From contig NZ_CP012831.1 in NCBI RefSeq assembly GCF_001307275.1, positions 6,874,501-6,938,500 on the forward strand: 64,000 nucleotides of DNA, written 5' to 3'. Below, one piece after another: positions 36,062 to 43,344 of this stretch (its first letter is position 1; each line of letters starts with the position of its first letter). Under the pieces are notes generated by a model. It worked only from the letters and a program-made list of their open reading frames with translations. It made no database searches and was not told where the DNA came from. The translations under genes and the position numbers were made by a program. The stretch is from Pseudomonas fluorescens. Lineage in GTDB: Bacteria; Pseudomonadota; Gammaproteobacteria; Pseudomonadales; Pseudomonadaceae.

Positions 36062-36380
36062 TTCATGGAGCGGCATCTTTGCTGCAAGACGGCTCGGCGG
36101 TGTGATCAACGCGCCAGGTCCGGAGCACCGGATCGATGACTGACGATCAGGGCCGCGGCCAGTGATCAATAGTTTAGAAATCTCTGAACTATCTTTTTGC
36201 GCTTCCCTATTCTTCCCGCCAGCCGCCCCTCCCTACTATTGACGGCAACAAAGGAGCCTTTCCATAGAGATGCGGCCCGAAGATTGCCTTTTCTGATTGT
36301 CACTGCCGTTCGTTGTGCGTTTCGGTTAGCGCCGCAACGTCGCCGTGTCAATCATGCGAAGGAACCTTTGGAGCAGATCG
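36062..36380. other. 319-base spacer before the isomerase/oxygenase operon
   Basis: This gap separates the MFS gene from the next transcription unit. It contains the AT-rich palindrome at 36169-36192 and presumably the promoter of the downstream genes. An open frame from 36345 is only an upstream extension of the isomerase gene. No other gene was seen. Confidence 0.5.
36169..36192. promoter_or_regulatory. 24-bp imperfect palindrome, operator-like
   Basis: The left half ATAGTTTAGAAA and right half TCTCTGAACTAT are complementary at 10 of 12 positions. It lies 189 bases before the isomerase start. It may be a regulator site; because CTTTTTG follows, a weak terminator for the MFS transcript is the alternative. 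Confidence 0.45.
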
Positions 36381-37232
36381 ATGAAGCTGGAAATATTCCG
36401 AACGTTGTGGGGCTACACCGCGAGCAAGGCACAAGCGCTCGATGAGTTGCTTGAAGCCGGGTTCGATGGCATGGAAGCCCGCCTGCCCATGACCGCCAGC
36501 GAACGTGCCGAGTTCGCAGCCTTTCTACGCATCAACAAAGTCAGCTATATCAGCACCGTCTTCAGCGCCTACGACGTTCTGCCGGAACAGTCGGCAACCG
36601 TCGACGAACACCTTCTGGACCTCGACAAGAAACTCGGTTGGGCGGCTGAGTTGGCGCCGCGCTTTGTCAACCTGCTGGCTGGCAACGACCGCTGGCCACT
36701 GGCACAACAAGTCGACTTCTTTGGCCGCGCGATGGACCTCGCGCGCAAGCATGGCCTGGTGTGCGCCTTTGAGACCCATCGCGCGCGCTCGTTATTCAAC
36801 CCCTGGGTCACCCTCGAGTTGATTCGTCAACTGCCCGACCTGCGCTTCACCAGCGACATCAGTCATTGGGTCGTCACCTGTGAGCGCCTGCTCAACGATC
36901 CGGAAGACGACCTCAGTGCCTTCGTCGAACGTGTTCACCATATCCAGGCCCGAGTCGGCTATGACCAGGGACCGCAAGTTCCCCACCCCGCCGCCCCCGA
37001 GTACAGCCAAGCGCTGGCCTTCCATCAGCAACATTGGGAGGCCATCTGGCGATCCCAGGAAAAACGCGGGTACCAGGTCAGCACGCTGACACCGGAGTTC
37101 GGCGCCGACGGCTATCTGCATCACCTGCCCTTCACCAACGTGCCGGTGGCTGATCTGTGGTCGCTGAACGTGTGGATGGCCAACACCGAGCGCGAGCATT
37201 TTCGGCGTTTCGCCTGCACCTCAACCCGATAA
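36381..37232 (+). CDS. TIM-barrel sugar isomerase/epimerase-like protein
   Basis: A 283-residue xylose-isomerase-like TIM-barrel protein. Metal-binding residues can be proposed from strand ends: E131 in CAFETHRAR, D159 and H162 in FTSDISHW, H187 in VHHIQARVG and E239 in LTPEFGADGY, the usual Glu-Asp-His-Glu set. Members isomerise or epimerise hydroxy- or keto-compounds, and some act as dehydratases or lyases. ATG 36381 follows GGAG by 7 bases. It precedes an isopenicillin-N-synthase-like oxygenase by 13 bases and a second amino-acid transporter, which suggests a role in the same catabolic route rather than sugar metabolism. Confidence 0.85.
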   Translation: MKLEIFRTLWGYTASKAQALDELLEAGFDGMEARLPMTASERAEFAAFLRINKVSYISTVFSAYDVLPEQSATVDEHLLDLDKKLGWAAELAPRFVNLLAGNDRWPLAQQVDFFGRAMDLARKHGLVCAFETHRARSLFNPWVTLELIRQLPDLRFTSDISHWVVTCERLLNDPEDDLSAFVERVHHIQARVGYDQGPQVPHPAAPEYSQALAFHQQHWEAIWRSQEKRGYQVSTLTPEFGADGYLHHLPFTNVPVADLWSLNVWMANTEREHFRRFACTSTR

Positions 37233-37245
37233 GGAGTGCTGCCTC

Positions 37246-38298
37246 ATGCCTGATAAAACACCAACCACCGCCAACTTCAATCGCATTCCGGTGGTGGACA
37301 TCGCCGGGCTGTACAGCGGCGACATCACCCAGCGCCAGGCAGTGGCCGAAGAACTGGGTAACGCCGCCCGCGCAGTCGGTTTCCTGTACATCAAGAACCA
37401 CGGCATCGAGTCGTCACTGATTGACGGTTTGCGTCAAGCGGCGAAGGACCTGTTTGCCCAATCGCTTGAGTACAAAATGCAGCATTACATCGGTACTTCA
37501 CGCAGCCACAAGGGTTTTGTGCCCGAAGGTGAAGAGGTCTATGCCAAAGGCAAACCGGATCACAAGGAGGCTTTCGATATCGGTTTCGAAGTGAGCGAAG
37601 ACGATCCGCTGGTCATTGCCGGCACGCCATTGATCGGGGCCAACGAATGGCCAGACTTGCCGGGTTTCCGTCCCGCCGTCGAGGCTTACTACGCCGCGGT
37701 GTTTGCATTAGGTCGGCGCTTGTTCAAGGGCTTCGCCCTCGCTTTGGGCCTGGAGGAGGACTATTTCGAGGCAATGGTGACTCGCCCACCGTCGAAGCTG
37801 CGCCTGATTCATTACCCGTTTGACCTGGCGGCTCAAGACGCGCCCGGCATTGGTGCGCATACCGACTACGAATGCTTCACCATTTTGCTTGCCGACAAGC
37901 CAGGCCTCGAGGTGATGAACGATCTGGGGCAATGGATTGATGCGCCACCCATGGACGGTACGTTTGTGGTCAACATCGGCGACATGCTGGAGGTCATGAC
38001 CGCAGGCACATTCGTCGCGACGGCTCACCGAGTGCGAACCGTCAGCGAAGAGCGCTACTCGTTCCCACTCTTCTATGCGTGCGACTTCCATACGCAAATC
38101 AAGCCGCTGCCGCAGTTTCTTGAAGGCGGTAAGGATTACGAGGAAATCACCATCGGCGAGCACATGTTTGGCCAAGCGCTGCAAACCTATCAATACCTGC
38201 GCCGCAAAGTCGAACGGGGCGAACTCAAGCTGTATGAGCGCGCACGCAAGCCATCGAGCTTCGGTCACTTGAAGAACCAGACGCAGGAAGCGTCCTGA
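37246..38298 (+). CDS. Fe(II) oxygenase, isopenicillin-N-synthase family
   Basis: A 350-residue non-heme iron oxygenase. The N-terminal IPVVDIAGLYSGD and C-terminal jelly roll are typical of the family; iron ligands are H205 and D207 (AHTDYE) and H261 (TAHRV), and R270-x-S272 would bind the 2-oxoglutarate co-substrate. Bacterial members hydroxylate or desaturate amino-acid-like substrates, or form ethylene from 2-oxoglutarate. The gene is preceded by AAGGAG and lies in an operon with the TIM-barrel protein, a binding protein and a fused transporter. An oxidative attack on the imported compound is a reasonable inference. Confidence 0.88.
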   Translation: MPDKTPTTANFNRIPVVDIAGLYSGDITQRQAVAEELGNAARAVGFLYIKNHGIESSLIDGLRQAAKDLFAQSLEYKMQHYIGTSRSHKGFVPEGEEVYAKGKPDHKEAFDIGFEVSEDDPLVIAGTPLIGANEWPDLPGFRPAVEAYYAAVFALGRRLFKGFALALGLEEDYFEAMVTRPPSKLRLIHYPFDLAAQDAPGIGAHTDYECFTILLADKPGLEVMNDLGQWIDAPPMDGTFVVNIGDMLEVMTAGTFVATAHRVRTVSEERYSFPLFYACDFHTQIKPLPQFLEGGKDYEEITIGEHMFGQALQTYQYLRRKVERGELKLYERARKPSSFGHLKNQTQEAS

Positions 38299-38371
38299 TG
38301 CCCCCGACCCGTTCCAAAACAACCCTGTTTCAAAACCAGCCCAACCCTACTTTTTCGACGTGGAGTCACCG

Positions 38372-39178
38372 ATGATGCGCAATCCAATGAATATCGCTGT
38401 CCGCTTGTCCCTGCTGGCCTTCGCGATCCTCGGTGCGGCAGGAGCCCACGCAGCCACGACGGTGACACCCGGCGCCCTCAAGGTCGGCATGGAAATCACC
38501 TATCCGCCCTTCGAATCATACGACGAACAAAAAAATGTCGTCGGCTCCGACCCCGAACTGGCGCGATTGCTCGCCAAACATCTGGACCTCAAGGCTGACT
38601 TCGTTGACACCAAATTTTCCAACCTGCTGCTGAGCCTGAACGCCGGTCACTATGACGCGATCATCTCGGGCATGTACATCACGCCCGAACGGCAGACCCA
38701 AGCACAAACCATCGCATACGCCAAGACTGGCGCAGCGATCATGGTGCTCAAGGACAGCCCGCTGAAACCGAAAGTACCGGAAGACCTCTGCGGCCTGAAA
38801 GTCGGCCTGGAAAAAGGCACCACTTGGGTGACGCAATTCAACAAACTCTCGACCGATTACTGCACCCCGAACAACAAGGGCGCGATCATGGTCAGCGAAT
38901 TCCCGTCCGCACCTGAAGTGACCCAGGCGCTGCTCTCCGGCAACGTGCAGGCTCAGGTGGAGATCGACGGCGCCGCCGGCATGATCGCAGAACGCACCAA
39001 AGGCCGGGTTGTGATCAGCACCGAGCACTCGATCTATCAACAGACACTGGGTATCTACGTCAAAAAGGACAACGACGCGCTCTATCAGGCGCTGCTCAAG
39101 GCCTTTGACGCGACGAAAGCGTCGGGTGAATACGCCGCCCTGTTGAAGAAATACAACCTGGAAGAACCGACTAACTGA
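38372..39178 (+). CDS. Amino-acid ABC transporter substrate-binding protein
   Basis: A 268-residue periplasmic family-3 binding protein. The signal peptide is evident (MMRNPMNIAVRLSLLAFAILGAAG, cleavage near AHA). The ligand-binding region reads EITYPPFESYD and YDAIISGMYITPERQTQAQTIAYAKTG, with the carboxylate-binding Arg in ERQ. A pair of Cys (DLCGLK and DYCTPN) may form a disulfide. ATG 38372 has GGAG 6 bases upstream. It serves the fused permease-ATPase that follows. Confidence 0.9.
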   Translation: MMRNPMNIAVRLSLLAFAILGAAGAHAATTVTPGALKVGMEITYPPFESYDEQKNVVGSDPELARLLAKHLDLKADFVDTKFSNLLLSLNAGHYDAIISGMYITPERQTQAQTIAYAKTGAAIMVLKDSPLKPKVPEDLCGLKVGLEKGTTWVTQFNKLSTDYCTPNNKGAIMVSEFPSAPEVTQALLSGNVQAQVEIDGAAGMIAERTKGRVVISTEHSIYQQTLGIYVKKDNDALYQALLKAFDATKASGEYAALLKKYNLEEPTN

Positions 39179-39190
39179 CTCAGTGCAGCC

Positions 39191-39216
39191 CTGTGGGAGC
39201 GAGGCCGCTCCCACAG
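39191..39216. repeat. REP-type hairpin
   Basis: CTGTGGGAGC (39191-39200) pairs perfectly with GCTCCCACAG (39207-39216) around GAGGCC. It has the same arms as the repeat at 29024 and sits between the binding-protein gene and the fused transporter gene. Confidence 0.85.
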
Positions 39217-39284
39217 TCGGCGGCGTTCGCTTGACTGCCCGGCATAGGTGAAGCCTCCGTCGACGCCAGCAGTTGGAGGTACAC

Positions 39285-40793
39285 ATGCAATTTGAATGGC
39301 CCTACTTTTTTTCTCTGTTTTCGGTCTCGGACTTCTGGAAAGCCTGCATTACGGTGGTGGAACTCAGCACGCTGGCCTGGTTCATCGGCATGCTGCTGGG
39401 CTTCCTGCTGGCCTCGGCCAAGCTTTCGGCCACGCGTTGGATCAGCGTGCCGGCGTCGGTTTATATCTGGTTCTTTCGCAGCGTACCGCTGCTGGTACTG
39501 GTGGTGTTCGTCTATAACCTGCCGCAGATGTTCCCGGTCACCCGTGGCGTACTGTCCAACCCGTTCTATTCCGGCCTGCTGGCACTGGTGGTCACCGAGG
39601 CGGCGTACATGGCGGAAATTCATCGTGGCGGCTTGATATCCGTTGCCAAAGGCCAGAAAGAAGCCGGCCGTGCACTGGGCATCGGCCTGATCGGTCTGCA
39701 GCGCCTGATCGTGATCCCACAGGCGTTCCGCATTTCCCTGCCGACACTGATCAACGAATACATCACCGTGGTGAAACTGACCTCCCTGGTCTCGGTGATT
39801 TCCTTGACCGAGCTGTTGACCGTGGGCCAACGCCTTTACGCGCAAAACTTCCTGGTCATGGAAACCCTGTCGGCCGTGGCGGTGTATTACGTGCTGATCG
39901 TGACCGTGCTCGGCTGGCTGTTTCATTGGCTGGAGCAACACCTGGAGCTCAACAACCGCAAACCACAAACGCTGGATGACATCAGCCTGCGGCGTCTACG
40001 TGCGTCACCGGCGGCTCCCTCTCCGGCAGACGCTCTTACAGCGCCGGGGCCTGGCTCGGCACCCGCCCTGCAACTGGTCAACATTCACAAGCGCTACGGC
40101 CAGCACGCCGTACTCAAGGGCATCAACCTTGATGTCAACGTGGGTCAGGTGATTTCCATCATCGGTCCGTCGGGGTCGGGAAAAACTTCGCTGATTCGGA
40201 CCGTCAACGCCTTGGAAAGCATCGACCAGGGCGAGATCATTCTATTCGGAGAAAGTTATATCCACGCCGGTGACAACCCCAACACGCAACAAGTACGCCA
40301 CGGGATACAGCGTATCGGCATGGTGTTCCAGAGCTTCAACCTGTTTCCTCATCGCACCATTCTCGACAACGTCACCCTCGCGCCGCGCTATCACGGCCGC
40401 GACAAGTCCATCAGCGAGCAGCGCGCCTACGCCCTGCTGGACAAGGTCGGGCTGCTGGCCCACGCGCAAAAGTATCCGCATCAGTTGTCAGGCGGTCAGC
40501 AACAACGCGTGGCAATCGCCCGCGCATTGGCAATGGATCCCCACATCATGCTGTTCGATGAGCCTACTTCAGCCCTTGACCCGGAACTGGTCGGCGATGT
40601 GCTCAAGGTGATCAGCGACCTGGCAAAAGAAGGCATGACCATGTTGATCGTGACCCATGAAATGGACTTCGCCATGTCAATTTCCGACAGGGTGGTTTTC
40701 ATGGAGGACGGCCTGGTCAAACTGGATGCGGCGCCTGGGATGATCCGAGCTGATCAGTGCGGCGAGAGAATCAAGAAATTCATGAGGGTTTGA
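39285..40793 (+). CDS. Fused amino-acid ABC permease/ATP-binding protein
   Basis: A 502-residue single polypeptide combining both halves of an importer. Residues 1-225 are a HisM-type permease with the EAA loop KEAGRALGIGLIGLQRLIVIPQ. A Pro/Ala-rich linker of about 35 residues (226-260) leads to a GlnQ-type ATPase with Walker A GPSGSGKTS (294-302), Q-loop VFQSFNLFPH, LSGGQQQ, IMLFDEP and VTHE. The frame is continuous and both halves have full motif sets, so this is a real fusion rather than a frameshift artefact. ATG 39285 follows TTGGAGGT. Such fusions occur in some amino-acid transporters, but the other ATPases in this window are separate. Confidence 0.93.
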   Translation: MQFEWPYFFSLFSVSDFWKACITVVELSTLAWFIGMLLGFLLASAKLSATRWISVPASVYIWFFRSVPLLVLVVFVYNLPQMFPVTRGVLSNPFYSGLLALVVTEAAYMAEIHRGGLISVAKGQKEAGRALGIGLIGLQRLIVIPQAFRISLPTLINEYITVVKLTSLVSVISLTELLTVGQRLYAQNFLVMETLSAVAVYYVLIVTVLGWLFHWLEQHLELNNRKPQTLDDISLRRLRASPAAPSPADALTAPGPGSAPALQLVNIHKRYGQHAVLKGINLDVNVGQVISIIGPSGSGKTSLIRTVNALESIDQGEIILFGESYIHAGDNPNTQQVRHGIQRIGMVFQSFNLFPHRTILDNVTLAPRYHGRDKSISEQRAYALLDKVGLLAHAQKYPHQLSGGQQQRVAIARALAMDPHIMLFDEPTSALDPELVGDVLKVISDLAKEGMTMLIVTHEMDFAMSISDRVVFMEDGLVKLDAAPGMIRADQCGERIKKFMRV

Positions 40794-40876
40794 ACTCGGT
40801 CTGATTGGGTCCTGACACTCGAGATGGGATATCCGTCAAACACACTCACGTTATCCGTTGCGAAGCGGCTGGCGAG

Positions 40877-41332
40877 TCATTCTGATGGGGATTCATCAAG
40901 ATCGTCGTCAAGGCTCGCAATGCATGCGTCGAGCAATTCGTGCAATACAGCCACGCGCTCCACGCCGAGTAGACCATTGAGCGCGCGCTGTGCCTCCTTC
41001 CAGGCCCGCTGGCCTTCGGCTTGCTTTACGCGTCCTGCCTCGGTCGCTTCGACAAGGCGACTGCGGGCATCGCCTCCTGCACCAATCTCCAGCCACCCCT
41101 GAGTGGTCAGGGACTGCATGTTTCGAGTCAAGGTCGAATTATCCATCTGCATTTGCCTGGCCAGGTCACTCGGCCGAATAGGCCCCAGCCTGACAACATG
41201 CGACAACAGTGCGTACTGCGTGTTCTTGAGGCCGGACTCGGCGACGTAGCGGTCGTAATGACGCGTCACCATGCGATTGAGCTGGCGGAGCTTCAGATTG
41301 GTGCAGCCCTGTGGCTTGATAGTATTTTTCAT
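40877..41332 (-). CDS. MarR-family transcriptional regulator
   Basis: A 151-residue winged-helix regulator. The sequence LKNTQYALLSHVVRLGPIRPSDLARQMQMDNSTLTRNMQSLTTQGWLE (read in parts) is the MarR DNA-binding core, with the wing GAGGDARSRLVEATEAG. MarR proteins usually repress a neighbouring gene until they bind a phenolic or fatty ligand. The start at 41332 is the only Met before the fold; a longer frame extends into the divergent thioesterase gene. The 59-base divergent gap holds two inverted repeats that probably form its operator. Confidence 0.92.
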   Translation of the reverse strand: MKNTIKPQGCTNLKLRQLNRMVTRHYDRYVAESGLKNTQYALLSHVVRLGPIRPSDLARQMQMDNSTLTRNMQSLTTQGWLEIGAGGDARSRLVEATEAGRVKQAEGQRAWKEAQRALNGLLGVERVAVLHELLDACIASLDDDLDESPSE

Positions 41333-41338
41333 GGGGTA

Positions 41339-41367
41339 TATTGTACCTGCAATATTTGCATATGCAA
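41339..41367. promoter_or_regulatory. Probable MarR operator, two inverted repeats
   Basis: Two adjacent dyads lie in the divergent gap: TATTG-N6-CAATA (41339-41354) and the perfect 12-mer TTGCATATGCAA (41356-41367). MarR proteins typically bind 12-20 bp palindromes overlapping their own promoter, so this is a likely autoregulatory site for the regulator and the thioesterase/aldo-keto reductase genes. Confidence 0.65.
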
Positions 41368-41391
41368 TTATCTGAAGAGAAGGAAATGCCG

Positions 41392-41952
41392 ATGGAAGTC
41401 GATCAGGTCGTTGCTCACTGGAACGCGGAGGAAAAATCGATTCGTGCGCGCTTGCTGGTCGCCGATACCGCGCCGCAGGATCAGATCGCCGGTCGAACAG
41501 GCATGGAAGTGTTCGAAGCGATCTTTGCTGGAGAACTGCCTCCCCCACCCATCGGCGACACGCTCGATTTCGTGCCGATTCACATGGAGCCCGGCATTGC
41601 CGTCTTTCAAGGTCGCCCACAGCGCAGGCACTACAACCCACTGGGCACCGTCCACGGCGGATGGTTCGCTACGCTGCTCGACTCGGCAGTAGGTTGCGCC
41701 GTGCACTCGACCTTGCCCGCAGGCAAGGGCTATACCACGCTGGAGCTGAAGGTCAACATGGTGCGCCCCCTGAACGACCAGGTCCCGTTGGTGCGTGCCG
41801 AGGGCAAGGTCATCCATGCGGGGCGTACAGTGGCGACGGCCGAGGGCCGGATCATTGGCCCCGACGGCAAACTGTACGCGCACGCGACAACCACCTGCCT
41901 GATCTTCGATCATCCCGCAGCCACACAGGGGACCTCTCATGGCCAAGGCTGA
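41392..41952 (+). CDS. PaaI-family hotdog thioesterase
   Basis: A 186-residue hotdog-fold protein. The core YNPLGTVHGGWFATLLDSAVGCAVHS matches the PaaI/YigI-type HGG motif, followed by YTTLELKVNMVRPL and a final strand GKLYAHATTTCLIF. Members hydrolyse acyl-CoA thioesters, often aromatic ones. About 55 residues precede the core, longer than minimal PaaI. ATG 41392 is 7 bases from AGAAGGA and is preferred to ATG 41386. Divergent from the MarR gene and followed by an aldo-keto reductase. Confidence 0.87.
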   Translation: MEVDQVVAHWNAEEKSIRARLLVADTAPQDQIAGRTGMEVFEAIFAGELPPPPIGDTLDFVPIHMEPGIAVFQGRPQRRHYNPLGTVHGGWFATLLDSAVGCAVHSTLPAGKGYTTLELKVNMVRPLNDQVPLVRAEGKVIHAGRTVATAEGRIIGPDGKLYAHATTTCLIFDHPAATQGTSHGQG

Positions 41953-42054
41953 GACCGATCCTGGCCCACCCGTTACCCGCAAAACACGCGACGCCCAGGC
42001 CTTTGCGCCGACACTGTCTGACAATATCTTCCCGACTTGATCAATGGTGAAAAC

Positions 42055-43059
42055 ATGAAATATGCATCCTTCGGCAAAACAGGACTGAGTGTGTCCCAGG
42101 TCGTGCTCGGGACAGGCAACTTTGGCACAGGCTGGGGTTACGGCGCGGATCCCGATGTCAGCACGGCAATCTTTAATGCGTACGCGGAGGCCGGCGGCAA
42201 CTTCATCGATGGGGCGGATATCTACCAGTTCGGACAATCCGAGGAGCTGCTCGGGACCCTTCTGAAGGGCCGACGCGAGAGTTTCGTCCTGGCGACCAAG
42301 TACACCCGAGGCGCACAGCCCAATGCTGATCGCCTCGTCACCGGCAATAGTCGTAAAGCCATGGTGGCCTCGGTAGAGGCAAGCCTGAAGCGACTCGGAA
42401 CCGATCGCATCGATCTCTACTGGGCGCATTGGCCGGATGATGTCACGCCCACCGAAGAAATCGTCCGTGGGTTCGAGGATCTCGCCCGCGCGGGCAAGAT
42501 TCTTTATGCCGGCCTCTCCAATTTCCCTGCTTGGCGGTTATCGCGCGCAGTCACCCTCGCCGAACTCACCCACTCGGTGCCGATCGCTGCGGCGCAATTC
42601 GAGCATAGTTTGGTCCACCGCGAGCCCGAGGCTGATCTGTTCCCGGCTTCGCATGCGTTGGGATTGGGTATCGTCACTTGGTCGCCACTCGGCGGAGGCA
42701 TGCTGACCGGTAAGTACCGCAAGGGCGAGAAAGGACGCGCCGAGGGCCTCGGTGGCAAGGTGTTCCAGGCAGAGAACAGCGAGCAGCGTACACAGGTCCT
42801 CGACACGGTTATCGCCATCGCCAACGAACTGGGCGTCAGCCCCGGTCAGATCGCCATCGCCTGGTCCGGCACGCACGGGTCGTTGCCCATCATCGGCCCG
42901 CGCTCGGTCGAGCAGTTGGCCGACAACCTCGCAGCCCTGTCGGTTGAACTGTCAGCCGAGCAGATTCATCGGCTCGACACCGTTAGCAGCTTGTCTCCTT
43001 CGATGCCAGCAAGGACAGCGAGCCCTTGGGCTCGCGCAGCAGCGCAGATCGTGGCTTGA
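42055..43059 (+). CDS. Aldo/keto reductase
   Basis: A 334-residue NAD(P)H-dependent oxidoreductase of the aldo-keto reductase superfamily. The catalytic tetrad is visible: D52 and Y57 in FIDGADIYQFG, K82 in VLATKY and His in LYWAHWPD. The cofactor end shows IAIAWSGTHGSLPIIGPRSVEQL. It reduces aldehydes or ketones; the substrate is unknown. The start at ATG 42055 follows GGTGA. It lies 102 bases after the thioesterase and may share its MarR-controlled promoter. Confidence 0.9.
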   Translation: MKYASFGKTGLSVSQVVLGTGNFGTGWGYGADPDVSTAIFNAYAEAGGNFIDGADIYQFGQSEELLGTLLKGRRESFVLATKYTRGAQPNADRLVTGNSRKAMVASVEASLKRLGTDRIDLYWAHWPDDVTPTEEIVRGFEDLARAGKILYAGLSNFPAWRLSRAVTLAELTHSVPIAAAQFEHSLVHREPEADLFPASHALGLGIVTWSPLGGGMLTGKYRKGEKGRAEGLGGKVFQAENSEQRTQVLDTVIAIANELGVSPGQIAIAWSGTHGSLPIIGPRSVEQLADNLAALSVELSAEQIHRLDTVSSLSPSMPARTASPWARAAAQIVA

Positions 43060-43141
43060 ACGTGGGTGGGTGATGCAAGCCGGCGACAAGAAGAAGGTCA
43101 GATTCAACTGTATGCATCACCTGCCCGGCCCCCTTTATCGC

Positions 43142-43198
43142 CTGACATGTTCCTGTCAGCCTCCCGTCACCTTGACGTCAGATCGCGCCGCCTAAAGT
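43142..43198 (+). promoter_or_regulatory. Tandem 11-bp direct repeats over a promoter-like sequence
   Basis: Three heptamers recur at exactly 11-bp steps: CTGTCAG (43153), CCGTCAC (43164) and ACGTCAG (43175), and an inverted CTGACA lies at 43142. This spacing is that of PhoB/OmpR-type response-regulator sites, whose Pho-box heptamer is CTGTCAT. TTGACG (43172-43177) and TAAAGT (43193-43198) could be a -35/-10 pair with a short 15-base spacer. The downstream gene starts at 43345. Confidence 0.45.
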
Positions 43199-43232
43199 AA
43201 CGCCAGGATTGCTCCTGCGGCGCCAGCATGAA

Positions 43233-43264
43233 CCTGCGGGAGCGAGCCTGCCGGCTCCCGCAGG
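43233..43264. repeat. REP-like hairpin
   Basis: CCTGCGGGAGC (43233-43243) is the exact reverse complement of GCTCCCGCAGG (43254-43264), with a 10-base loop. It is a GC-richer variant of the GTGGGAGC repeat and lies between the aldo-keto reductase gene and the headless hydroxylase gene. Confidence 0.75.
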
Positions 43265-43344
43265 AACCTGGCTTAACCAGAGATTCCGCACCCTTGGTTG
43301 CTTTTTGCTGGAGCTCTTGTCATCAGGCGGAAGGAGAAACGCAA

